Shown here piece after piece: positions 1-8,093 of a stretch of DNA of 11,330 nucleotides; the stretch's first letter is position 1, and every line of letters starts with the position of its first letter. Source of the DNA: Gammaproteobacteria bacterium (GTDB taxonomy: Bacteria; Pseudomonadota; Gammaproteobacteria; Pseudomonadales; Pseudohongiellaceae); contig JAESUT010000174.1 of NCBI GenBank assembly GCA_016762995.1, forward strand, positions 1 to 11,330, in the 5' to 3' direction. Position numbers and translations under genes: made by a program. The notes under the pieces were generated by a model. The model ran no database searches. It saw only the letters and a program-made list of their open reading frames with translations, and was not told the origin of the DNA.

Positions 1-187
1 CAGGTTGCAGCATCTCCTGAATTTCGGAAATGGCCCGCAGGACTGCCGGTCCAAGCGTACCCGAGGTTCTAGCCGCCGGTGGAGCGCGTTGTTCCTCGCC
101 TGCATTTACGTATGTAAGAGGCAGCATGGCGACACTCATTACCGCCATAAGAAAGCCTAACTTAAGCATGTTATGTAGTCTCATCAT
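1..187 (-). CDS. Exported protein, N-terminal fragment (probable TPR-repeat partner of the TonB2 system)
   Basis: Partial: only the first 62 codons are inside the window and the gene runs off the left edge. It starts at ATG ATG, two bases after the tonB stop, with a GAGGAG Shine-Dalgarno sequence formed by the last tonB codons, so it is translationally linked to tonB. The N-terminus is a clear signal peptide: positive R3/K9, a hydrophobic core at about residues 8-25, and a likely cut after V-N-A29. The mature part opens with a Pro/Ala-rich stretch and then a helical segment (LRAISEIQEML). No TPR repeat is visible yet. The call rests on the position: in Vibrio and Shewanella TonB2 clusters the gene after tonB2 encodes a periplasmic TPR protein. 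An unrelated exported protein remains possible. Confidence 0.68.
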   Translation of the reverse strand, partial: MMRLHNMLKLGFLMAVMSVAMLPLTYVNAGEEQRAPPAARTSGTLGPAVLRAISEIQEMLQP

Positions 188-189
188 TA

Positions 190-807
190 TTACTCCTCGA
201 GCTCATAGCGGAACACATACTGCACATCTTCCACAGGAACGCCTTGTCCGTCGACAACGCGCGGCTGGAATTTAAATCTACCAGCGGCGCGGATTGACGC
301 CCGATCGAACATTGAAGAAGGTTCAGCATCTATTACAATAATTGAGTCTTCTACAACATTACCAAGACCATTCACGGTAAAACTAACTAAGCACCATCCC
401 TCAATTCCACGCTGTGCAGCACGAGTAGGATATTGAGGAGCGATGGCAACAAGTGGCAACATGTCTCCATCGGTTGCCGATATAGATGCATTGCTCAGTT
501 GAAGTCCGATATCTAATTGTATTGATGAACGCTCAATGTTAAGAGACGGGCCATCAGATAGGTTCACCTGGCGCTCAGGAATATCTTCAACAACTTCAGT
601 GTCATCTTGAATGGGTTCTGGCTTGTCGATTTCTTCGATAACTTCAAGAACGATCTCGGGCATTGTTGCATCGACCATTTTAATCACGGTAACGCGCTGA
701 TCGAGATCTGCGCCCGTTGCGATCAAAGCCTGCATAAAGTAGAACAATCCCAAAGTGATGCCGGCTGCCATTACCATGGATACAGCCCATCTAATTAATA
801 CCATCAT
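190..807 (-). CDS. tonB: TonB family energy transducer (short, TonB2-type)
   Basis: Links the inner-membrane ExbB/ExbD motor to TonB-dependent outer-membrane receptors. The protein is 205 residues, matching short TonB2 proteins more than the longer E. coli TonB. It has one N-terminal membrane helix (about residues 4-30), a short acidic linker (about 50-80, rich in E/D with a few prolines), and a C-terminal TonB domain (about 115-205) with the conserved Y126-P127, followed by R-G-I-E-G-W and the F-K-F-Q-P strand. The membrane helix has no histidine, unlike the S-x3-H helix of E. coli TonB, and the long Pro-Glu/Pro-Lys repeat is absent. The start is ATG ATG, three bases after the exbD stop, with a GGAGG ribosome site inside the end of exbD. 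C139 in the C-terminal domain is an unusual detail. Confidence 0.92.
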   Translation of the reverse strand: MMVLIRWAVSMVMAAGITLGLFYFMQALIATGADLDQRVTVIKMVDATMPEIVLEVIEEIDKPEPIQDDTEVVEDIPERQVNLSDGPSLNIERSSIQLDIGLQLSNASISATDGDMLPLVAIAPQYPTRAAQRGIEGWCLVSFTVNGLGNVVEDSIIVIDAEPSSMFDRASIRAAGRFKFQPRVVDGQGVPVEDVQYVFRYELEE

Positions 808-810
808 AGT

Positions 811-1218
811 CTATGCCTCCGCTGCAATTGATACGTCGGAAATATTCGCTTCTCTGGCTGCCCCTAGAATAAGCATTACCTGCTCATTGTTCGCTGCCGC
901 GTCTGCTTGAATTATCACAGCTGAATTTGGAGCATCAGCTAGTCTTAATTCAAAACGTGAGCGTATAAATCGAGGGTCAATCTGATCGCCATCGATCCAG
1001 ATATCTCCATTCGGTCCTATTGCGATAAGTATTAGGTCGCCTTTCTTGCTTTCAGCGGTCGAGGCTTCTGGCCTAGTGACATCAATTCCCGCTTCGGTGA
1101 CGAACACCGAGGTAACAATAAAAAAGATTAGAAGGATAAAAACAACATCGAGCATTGGAGTGAGGTCAATCTCACCTGCGTCTTCTTCATCCTTCCTTTT
1201 CATTAAACCTGATTTCAT
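811..1218 (-). CDS. exbD: ExbD/TolR family biopolymer transport protein
   Basis: Proton-coupled stator partner of ExbB, energising TonB. With the start chosen here it has 135 residues: a short cytoplasmic tail rich in K/R/D/E, one membrane helix (about 20-42) carrying the family motif D-L-T-P-M-L-D with the essential proton-carrying aspartate D24, and a periplasmic ExbD/TolR domain (about 60-135). A longer frame begins at a TTG at 1236, but that codon lacks a ribosome site. The ATG at 1218 has AAGGTGA four bases upstream, so I prefer it. It is separated from exbB by 90 bases containing a strong hairpin, while tonB follows only three bases downstream. Confidence 0.93.
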   Translation of the reverse strand: MKSGLMKRKDEEDAGEIDLTPMLDVVFILLIFFIVTSVFVTEAGIDVTRPEASTAESKKGDLILIAIGPNGDIWIDGDQIDPRFIRSRFELRLADAPNSAVIIQADAAANNEQVMLILGAAREANISDVSIAAEA

Positions 1219-1222
1219 TATT

Positions 1223-1229
1223 TCACCTT
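1223..1229 (-). promoter_or_regulatory. Ribosome binding site deciding the exbD start
   Basis: The minus strand reads AAGGTGA here, four bases before the ATG at 1218-1216. The in-frame TTG at 1236 has only AT-rich sequence upstream with no purine-rich site. This supports a 135-residue ExbD rather than 141 residues. Confidence 0.75.
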
Positions 1230-1266
1230 GACTCAAATAATTTCGATCAAAATAGTAAACACTAAT

Positions 1267-1301
1267 GACGGATCAAGCTCTTAAGCAAAGCTTGATCCGT
1301 C
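1267..1301 (-). terminator. Strong intra-operon hairpin between exbB and exbD (attenuator or mRNA-stability element)
   Basis: A perfect 12-bp inverted repeat (1267-1278 against 1290-1301), extended to 13 bp by the 1279/1289 pair, encloses a 9-base loop. It starts seven bases after the exbB stop codon. On the transcribed strand it is followed by ATTAGTG and then a T-rich stretch rather than a tight run of U, so it is not a textbook terminator. Partial termination, or protection of the upstream exbB mRNA from 3' decay, are the two likely roles. The hairpin is seen directly; the function is inferred. Confidence 0.6.
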
Positions 1302-1308
1302 TAGGTAG

Positions 1309-1839
1309 TTAGTTGCTCAACGGTAAGTGATCTTCAAGCAGTTCCATATCGCGGTCAACTTTTGCCTTTAAGTAATTAGAAGCAAAAATTCCTGATATCG
1401 CACCTACCATGCCTGCCATTGTTGGAATGGTTGCCATAGACACTCCACCCGCCATTGACTTCGCATCACCACCACCGGTGACGGCCATTATGAAAAATAC
1501 ATTAATCATGCCCGTCACCGTTCCAATCAGCCCAAGCAGAGGACAGATGGTTACGAGTACTTCTATGATCGGCAGCGTGTTTCGTACGTCCAAGGAAATC
1601 TTGGAAATCATCATGGTGCGAATTTGATGCGCACTCCATGACTTCGTATCTGCACGCACATTCCATGCAGCCAATGTATTCTTCACATTGGCTTTATGGG
1701 TAGTATTTATATACCAGATTCTCTCGAATATCAGCGACCACTTCACTAATAGGAGCATGGCGATGATGTTAAGCACCGGCCCGCCACGCTCCATGAAGAG
1801 AGTCACAGAATCAGTAATATCCAGAAACGCAAAATACAT
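1309..1839 (-). CDS. exbB: ExbB/TolQ family proton channel protein (short, ExbB2-type)
   Basis: Proton-channel subunit of the inner-membrane TonB motor. The protein has 176 residues and three predicted membrane segments: about 19-44, 89-120 (with the P-L-L-G-L-I-G-T-V-T-G-M family signature) and 129-155 (G-G-V-S-M-A-T-I-P-T). It has the usual MotA/TolQ/ExbB arrangement with a cytoplasmic loop between the first two helices. It is shorter than E. coli ExbB (244 residues), as expected for ExbB2 of TtpC-type systems. The ATG is preceded by GAGGAAG at good spacing, 22 bases after the end of the TtpC-like gene. This is the second ExbB-fold protein in the operon, the first being the C-terminal part of the TtpC-like protein. 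Confidence 0.93.
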   Translation of the reverse strand: MYFAFLDITDSVTLFMERGGPVLNIIAMLLLVKWSLIFERIWYINTTHKANVKNTLAAWNVRADTKSWSAHQIRTMMISKISLDVRNTLPIIEVLVTICPLLGLIGTVTGMINVFFIMAVTGGGDAKSMAGGVSMATIPTMAGMVGAISGIFASNYLKAKVDRDMELLEDHLPLSN

Positions 1840-1861
1840 AGTATCTTCCTCTGCTTACTGG

Positions 1862-3256
1862 TTAGCGATTCGCGTTCGCAGACTGTTCAGCTTTCTGCGC
1901 GATCATGCCAGTAGCCTGTTCTTCCAGGATATGGATGATGTTGTCAGCGCGACTCTTCACTACTGTGTGCATAAAGATAGTAGGAATCGCCACAACAATA
2001 CCGAGTACAGTGGTCATCAATGCCGATGAAATACCGCCGGCCATGATTGTCGGATCACCTGCACCGTATACAGTAATCTGCTGGAACACCGTAATCATAC
2101 CGGTAACCGTACCAAGCAAACCACCGAGTGGCGCAATGGTAGCAATCATCTTAATCAAGGTAAGCATGCTCTCTAGCGCTGGCGTTTCTTGTAGAATCGC
2201 TTCACCAAGCTTTAACTCCAATGTTTCAGTGTCAGCATTTGGATTTGACTCAGCCACTAACAAGACTCTACCCAGCGGGTTGTTCTTCGATGCTTTGCCG
2301 CCCTTAAGCTGACTACGCACTTTAATTGAAACAAGAGTCAGTATAAGTAGTCGCAGGAATCCAATTAAGATACCGACGATACCCACGCCAATAATGATAA
2401 AACCAATGGTGCCAGAGTTATTCCGAACCTGCTCTTCGACAGATGGGAAATTAACTAGGTTAGCCATTACCTGACCACCTACACCACCAGTCGGATCGAT
2501 ACCGACTTTAGTAAAGCCGCTGGTCGAGCTTTCTAATGCGCTTGCCGCACTCAGAAGTCCCGCATCTGGCTGGCGAGGAAGCACTTGAAGATGACCAATA
2601 TCGCCGTCGTAGCTCAGGTACTCACCTTCTGAAATTGCATTGAAATTACCGATACGCGTAATGCTGCGGTTAACAGTATCTCCATTCGGCAATGACACAT
2701 CGGCGTTGTAGGTAGAAACACGTGCCGACTCAACAACTTCTTGCTGCATGTAGAACCAGAAGCGCTCTATTTCTTCTGGGTTCAACTGCTCAATAGTACT
2801 GCCTGCTTTCGCGATGAACTCTTCAATAAATTCAGAGCGACCAGGAAATTGTGCGCTGATCAATGAATTTTCGAAGTTGCTCAGGAAGTCACCCGCCACG
2901 CCTTGCAGTGTGCCGAAAAGCTCGTTCAAGTCACCACGACGGTCGCGAAGAATGTCGCGCTTGTCACGAATGATTATCTCGTTAGCCTCGAACTGATCAC
3001 TAAGATCCGATTGTGTTTGCTCTTGCTCAACAATGCGCTCATTAGTAGTGTCGAGAATCTGTTGCTGGCGATTCGCGTTCTGTTCGAATTCCTGCTGCCG
3101 CTGAACATACTCAGCCGACTCAGCAATGCGGTCGTTCTCAACCAAGTCTAAAAGACCCGCAAGAGTGGTAGCGCCTTGCGCTAAAACAAGATTAGAAGTC
3201 AGTCCAAGCAGACAAGCTGTAGCCGTTAGGCCGGTAATCTTAAGTAGGTTTTTCAT
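1862..3256 (-). CDS. ttpC: TtpC-like protein: exported coiled-coil domain fused to MotA/TolQ/ExbB proton-channel module
   Basis: An added component of TonB2 systems; in Vibrio, TtpC is needed for TonB2-dependent iron uptake. The protein has 464 residues. There is a signal peptide (1-26, likely cut after V-L-A), a long charged coiled coil (about 40-112, rich in Q/E/R), a periplasmic domain (about 120-275) with a T-R-I-G motif near 200-203, a first membrane helix (about 283-310), a basic loop, and a channel domain (about 355-435) with A-P-L-G-G-L-L-G-T-V-T-G-M and A-G-G-I-S-S-A-L helices. Its ATG overlaps the stop of the DUF3450 gene by four bases (ATGA), and GGAGG lies upstream. The periplasmic half looks collinear with that neighbour. 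The family is clear; the exact role in energy transfer is less settled. Confidence 0.87.
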   Translation of the reverse strand: MKNLLKITGLTATACLLGLTSNLVLAQGATTLAGLLDLVENDRIAESAEYVQRQQEFEQNANRQQQILDTTNERIVEQEQTQSDLSDQFEANEIIIRDKRDILRDRRGDLNELFGTLQGVAGDFLSNFENSLISAQFPGRSEFIEEFIAKAGSTIEQLNPEEIERFWFYMQQEVVESARVSTYNADVSLPNGDTVNRSITRIGNFNAISEGEYLSYDGDIGHLQVLPRQPDAGLLSAASALESSTSGFTKVGIDPTGGVGGQVMANLVNFPSVEEQVRNNSGTIGFIIIGVGIVGILIGFLRLLILTLVSIKVRSQLKGGKASKNNPLGRVLLVAESNPNADTETLELKLGEAILQETPALESMLTLIKMIATIAPLGGLLGTVTGMITVFQQITVYGAGDPTIMAGGISSALMTTVLGIVVAIPTIFMHTVVKSRADNIIHILEEQATGMIAQKAEQSANANR

Positions 3257-4056
3257 TGTGCCACCTCCGGAGCCAATACAGGCAGTTCAATGATTTTTGG
3301 TGCATCCAAGCTTGATGCTACACGGATAGCAGTCTGTACTGCCGTTCTATATTCGCCGGCGGGTAATTCAACCCATTCCCGCGCTTTGTTGTCCCACGCT
3401 CCAGTAACCTGACGATCAGTGGTCTGATACATCAACGCTACACGTCCGATTCGAACGATACTCACGTCACGTTCAGCACCGCCAATAACGATGGTATCTG
3501 GATAAGTTGTATTAGTGCGACCGTAGGTCGCCTCTGTTTGGTAAATCACTAGAACTTGACGAAACTTCTCCGCGATGGAGACATCGGGATTGTCGATGGC
3601 GTCTCTAGCAAACTGAAGTCGGTTGGCACGTTCATCAACCTGGAAGGGATAGTCCAGCGCGACGAATTGCTCGATGCTGGAAAGCATCTTCTCCATTAAT
3701 AGTGGAATCTCTCGCGTGATCGATTCAACACTTGCAATAGACTCATCCAGAGTATCGATGTTCTCTTCCTGGATAGAGACTGACTTGCGGAAACCTGCAT
3801 TCAGCACGAGTAGTGCCTCTAATGCGTCATTCTGTCGCTTAAAATTTTCAAAAGTAGAGCTTGTTGAATTTGCTAAGCGGTTAATTTCTTCTTGCGCTGC
3901 AGCGGCTTCAGTGTTCCTAGCCTCTATAACGTCCATAGCCTGATCAAGAATACTGCTATCTACGAGAATTTCCGCAGCTTGAGCCGAAGCCATGATGCAA
4001 GACATGAGTAATGCTAGAGCAGTCATACTCATATTTGTAATTCGACGGTTTTTCAT
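3253..4056 (-). CDS. DUF3450 family periplasmic coiled-coil protein
   Basis: First gene of the TonB2-type operon. The 267-residue protein has a signal peptide (about 1-28, ending A-Q-A-A), a helical, probably coiled-coil region (about 35-130) rich in E, N, A and S, and a conserved core with I-E-Q-F-V-A-L-D-Y-P-F and D-E-R (about 128-143), E-K-F-R-Q-V-L (163-169) and V-R-I-G-R-V-A-L (201-208), followed by Y-Q-T and A-W-D. These match my recollection of DUF3450, a family of unknown function commonly next to exbB/exbD/tonB. C20 sits in L-M-S-C, a poor lipobox, so ordinary secretion is more likely than lipidation. AGGA lies before the ATG, and the stop overlaps the ttpC start. The context suggests a periplasmic partner of TtpC; the function is not known to me. 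Confidence 0.85.
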   Translation of the reverse strand: MKNRRITNMSMTALALLMSCIMASAQAAEILVDSSILDQAMDVIEARNTEAAAAQEEINRLANSTSSTFENFKRQNDALEALLVLNAGFRKSVSIQEENIDTLDESIASVESITREIPLLMEKMLSSIEQFVALDYPFQVDERANRLQFARDAIDNPDVSIAEKFRQVLVIYQTEATYGRTNTTYPDTIVIGGAERDVSIVRIGRVALMYQTTDRQVTGAWDNKAREWVELPAGEYRTAVQTAIRVASSLDAPKIIELPVLAPEVAQ

Positions 4057-4172
4057 GTGCCATCCTATTTTCTTGTTAAATAATCAGATCCGAACTATCA
4101 AGCTTTTGCTGCGAGTAAAAAGTTCAGCAATAACTAGTCCAGACACGACAAACTATTTTTTCTTAGTGCCGG

Positions 4173-4194
4173 CTAACTAACACCTAACACCTAA
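4173..4194. repeat. Short CTAACAC/CACCTAA tandem repeat
   Basis: CTAACTAA is followed by two copies of CACCTAA in the leader region about 120-140 bases upstream of the DUF3450 start. It is too short to classify. It adjoins the only -10-like hexamer I noticed, so it would lie at or just after a transcription start if that hexamer is real. Confidence 0.35.
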
Positions 4195-4415
4195 TTTTAC
4201 TGTCTGAGAATTTCGTGATTTTTCTAAATCTCTCGTGACCGACAGCTTTCCATGAAACAAAGCTCACCGACAGTTACCAATCTACCCAAACTCAAAAAGT
4301 TTGAGACGCTTCGTAACCAATCAATTCGCTTTACAGATAGCTAAAAATATAGCTACCAAATAGTCCCTTAAATTCAGCGTTTTATGCATGAATTCGGGGT
4401 AAGACTATCACACAA

Positions 4416-4461
4416 CATCGCGCTTTTAGAACCTTTTAGATTAGAAAAGTTAAGCGCGATG
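4416..4461. repeat. Imperfect long inverted repeat (possible hairpin) downstream of the suc terminator
   Basis: Arms CATCGCGCTT (4416-4425) and AAGCGCGATG (4452-4461) are perfect 10-bp complements with a 26-base spacer. Inside, CTTTT (4433-4437) can pair with AAAAG (4445-4449), giving a two-part stem. It lies about 50 bases beyond the sucD terminator. It could be a second, backup RNA structure or a protein-binding palindrome. No U-run follows it on either strand, so a terminator is not supported. Confidence 0.45.
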
Positions 4462-4510
4462 AAGGCGATGGCTGGAAAGAAGAAAGGAGTGCTCGCGAGG
4501 AGGAAAATAC

Positions 4511-4540
4511 CAAGAAAAAGCTGGTAGAAAAACTACCAGC
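4511..4540 (-). terminator. Rho-independent terminator of the suc operon, overlapping the sucD stop codon
   Basis: On the minus strand GCTGGTAG, a TTTTT loop and CTACCAGC form a perfect 8-bp stem (arms 4533-4540 and 4520-4527), followed at once by TTTTTCTTG. The first arm includes the last sucD codons (Gly-Trp, part) and its TAG stop, so the hairpin begins inside the gene. It ends the suc transcript and separates it from the TonB2 operon. Confidence 0.88.
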
Positions 4541-5405
4541 CAGTTATTTCGGAGAGACCGCTGCCTATTTCAGCGAGTGAGCGAACAGTTTTCACTCCAG
4601 CATCTTGGAGTGCGGCAAATTTCTCGTCGGCTGTTCCCTTGCCGCCAGAAATTATAGCGCCAGCATGGCCCATTCTTTTTCCTGCTGGCGCAGTAACACC
4701 GGCGATATAAGCGACAACAGGCTTGCTCACATTGGCTTTAATATACGCCGCTGCTTCTTCTTCAGCCGTGCCGCCTATTTCCCCAATCATTACAATCGCT
4801 TCAGTCTGCGCGTCTGCTTCAAAAAGCGCGAGTATGTCGATAAAATTAGAACCTGGAATGGGGTCGCCACCAATACCAACACAAGAGGATTGTCCGAAGC
4901 CATGATCGGTAGTCTGTTTAACAGCCTCATAGGTTAGCGTTCCGGAACGGGAAACAATACCAACTTTGCCCGGCAGGTGAATGTGTCCTGGCATGATGCC
5001 TATCTTACATTCGCCCGGGGTTATGACTCCCGGACAGTTAGGGCCGATTAGTTGTACGCCAAGCTGGTCACAGCTTTCTTTCGCTACCAACATGTCTAAA
5101 GTTGGAATACCTTCCGTAATACAGACAATTAATTTGATTCCAGAATTCGCCGCTTCGAGAATTGAGTCTTTGCAGAATGCTGCGGGAACATAGATTACCG
5201 AGGCATCAGCGCCGGTTTCATCGAATGCTTGCTGCACCGTATTAAATACTGGCAAATCGAGATGCACCTGACCACCTTTACCCGGCGTAACACCTCCCAC
5301 CATTTTTGTGCCATATGCAATGGCTTGCTCGGAATGGAATGTACCTTGCGATCCGGTAAAGCCCTGGCAGATTACTTTAGTGTTCTTGTCGATTAAAATG
5401 CTCAT
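4533..5405 (-). CDS. sucD: Succinyl-CoA synthetase (ADP-forming), alpha subunit
   Basis: Catalyses, with SucC, succinyl-CoA + NDP + phosphate to succinate + NTP + CoA in the TCA cycle; the alpha subunit binds CoA and carries the phosphohistidine. At 290 residues it is the normal full length. The N-terminal CoA-binding Rossmann domain has [10 protein letters not shown] (15-24) and the T-P-G-K-G-G loop (40-45). The ligase domain has G-E-I-G-G (208-212, catalytic E209) and the active-site histidine H247 in G-K-R-M-G-H-A-G-A. The ATG overlaps the sucC stop by four bases, with GGAGG upstream inside sucC, so the two subunits are translationally coupled. The 3' end is built into the terminator hairpin. 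Confidence 0.98.
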   Translation of the reverse strand: MSILIDKNTKVICQGFTGSQGTFHSEQAIAYGTKMVGGVTPGKGGQVHLDLPVFNTVQQAFDETGADASVIYVPAAFCKDSILEAANSGIKLIVCITEGIPTLDMLVAKESCDQLGVQLIGPNCPGVITPGECKIGIMPGHIHLPGKVGIVSRSGTLTYEAVKQTTDHGFGQSSCVGIGGDPIPGSNFIDILALFEADAQTEAIVMIGEIGGTAEEEAAAYIKANVSKPVVAYIAGVTAPAGKRMGHAGAIISGGKGTADEKFAALQDAGVKTVRSLAEIGSGLSEITGW

Positions 5406-6571
5406 TGTGCGCCTCCGGCAGCAGTGACAACTTTTTCAGCTGCGTCCGAAAGACTAGTAGCCGCGATAATATTCAGTCCACTCTTTACTAATACTTCTCT
5501 GCCCAACTCGGCATTGTTTCCTTCTAGACGAACAACCACAGGCACTTGTACTCCCACTTCGTTGACCGCACCGACTACGCCTTCAGCTATCAGGTCACAG
5601 CGCACGATCCCACCAAAAATATTAACCAACACTGCCGCTACGTTCTCATCGGAAAGAATTATTTTAAATGCCTCGGTAACGCGCTCTTTTGTCGCACCCC
5701 CGCCGACATCTAGGAAGTTGGCTGGGCTTCCTCCATGGAGCTGGACGATGTCCATCGTACCCATAGCCAGGCCCGCACCATTCACCATGCAGCCGATATT
5801 GCCATCAAGAGCCACATAGTTGAGCTCCCATTTTGCTGCCTGCGCCTCACGCTCATCATCCTGGCTTGGGTCGTGCATCTCAAGCAGCTCAGGCTGACGG
5901 TACATCGCGTTACTATCGATGTTGATCTTACCGTCTAGACAATGCAGATTACCTTCGTCGGTAATAACCAGAGGGTTAATCTCGAGTAGCGCTAGATCCT
6001 TGTCATGAAACAGCTTAGACAAGCCAAGAAACAATTTCGTGAATTGCTTGATCTGCACACCTTTGAGACCTAAACGAAATGCCAAGTCTCTTGCTTGGTA
6101 AGGCTGCGCACCCGTTAAAGGATCAATTGTGGCTCTTAATATCTTCTCAGGTGTCTCTGCGGCTACCTTTTCGATCTCTACGCCACCCTCAACAGAGGCC
6201 ATGAATACTACGCGCCGCGAAGATCGGTCCACGACGGCTCCGAGATAAAGTTCCTGAGCAATATCTGTGCAAGTTTCTACTAGTATTTTGCTTACAGGCT
6301 GGCCGCCAGCATCAGTTTGATAGGTGACCATGTTTTTACCTAGCCACTGTTCAGCAAAGGCTTCGGCTTCTTCAGGCGTATCGACTAATTTAACGCCTCC
6401 AGCTTTGCCTCGACCGCCTGCATGTACTTGCGCCTTAACGACCCATTTGCTGCCGCCGATTTTCTTAACGGCGGCCGCGGCGTCGGCTGCATTATCTACG
6501 GCAATGCCTGCTGATACGGGAAGCCCGTATTCGGCAAATAGCTGCTTCGCCTGATATTCATGTAAATTCAT
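5402..6571 (-). CDS. sucC: Succinyl-CoA synthetase (ADP-forming), beta subunit
   Basis: Nucleotide-binding subunit of the SucCD enzyme. The protein has 389 residues and aligns to E. coli SucC almost without gaps. It has the N-terminal [12 protein letters not shown]-grasp start, the glycine-rich loop G-G-R-G-K-A-G-G (52-59), metal-binding residues at the same positions as in E. coli (E197, N199, D213), and the C-terminal CoA-ligase domain with G-G-I-V-R-C-D (320-326) and G-N-N-A-E-L. The gene begins 51 bases after lpd with a modest GGA ribosome site and ends in a four-base overlap with sucD. Whether ADP or GDP is preferred cannot be read from the sequence with certainty. Confidence 0.98.
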   Translation of the reverse strand: MNLHEYQAKQLFAEYGLPVSAGIAVDNAADAAAAVKKIGGSKWVVKAQVHAGGRGKAGGVKLVDTPEEAEAFAEQWLGKNMVTYQTDAGGQPVSKILVETCTDIAQELYLGAVVDRSSRRVVFMASVEGGVEIEKVAAETPEKILRATIDPLTGAQPYQARDLAFRLGLKGVQIKQFTKLFLGLSKLFHDKDLALLEINPLVITDEGNLHCLDGKINIDSNAMYRQPELLEMHDPSQDDEREAQAAKWELNYVALDGNIGCMVNGAGLAMGTMDIVQLHGGSPANFLDVGGGATKERVTEAFKIILSDENVAAVLVNIFGGIVRCDLIAEGVVGAVNEVGVQVPVVVRLEGNNAELGREVLVKSGLNIIAATSLSDAAEKVVTAAGGAQ

Positions 6572-6622
6572 TTATGTTCCATCCATTTATCTTGCTAATT
6601 CTCAAGCTACGTAGTTTCGATA

Positions 6623-8083
<1,461 letters not shown>

Positions 8084-8093
8084 TCAATTCTGA

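Larger units (their letters stand above)
4057..4510. other. Long intergenic region between the suc and TonB2 operons
   Basis: About 450 AT-rich bases with no convincing gene. It should hold the promoter of the DUF3450-ttpC-exbBD-tonB operon. I could not find a good paired -35/-10; the best isolated -10-like hexamer on the minus strand is TAAAAT at 4199-4194, without a matching -35. No Fur-box-like palindrome was seen near the start. Structures present include a 10-bp inverted repeat (4416-4461), TAGCTA copies six bases apart (4338-4355), a CTCAAA/TTTGAG hairpin (4291-4305), ACCGACAG twice (4238-4245 and 4266-4273), TCGTGA twice 20 bases apart (4213-4218 and 4233-4238), and a short CACCTAA tandem (4173-4194). 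Confidence 0.6.

Noticed and set aside
1219..1236. TTG start that would lengthen ExbD by six residues
   Set aside because: No ribosome site upstream, whereas the ATG at 1218 has AAGGTGA at proper spacing.
1905..2312. 135-codon plus-strand frame opposite ttpC
   Set aside because: Shadow of the conserved channel domain; no family resemblance.
3994..4056. DUF3450 protein as a lipoprotein (L-M-S-C at residues 17-20)
   Set aside because: Met at the -2 position is unusual for a lipobox, and a good ordinary cleavage site (A-Q-A-A) follows, so simple secretion is more likely.
4057..4105. Possible promoter with TTGATA close to the DUF3450 start
   Set aside because: The hexamer at the right spacing (TAACAA) matches only three of six -10 positions, and the start would fall too near the ribosome site.
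4291..4305. CTCAAA/TTTGAG hairpin as a terminator
   Set aside because: Only a 6-bp AT-rich stem, with no U-run following on either strand.
4318..4389. Possible 22-residue hydrophobic peptide on the minus strand (starts M-H-K-T-L-N)
   Set aside because: No ribosome binding site before the ATG, very short, and overlapping the TAGCTA inverted repeat; chance is the simpler explanation.
5424..5819. 131-codon plus-strand frame opposite sucC
   Set aside because: Antisense shadow of a confidently identified gene; Thr/Pro/Ser-rich translation typical of an opposite-strand frame.
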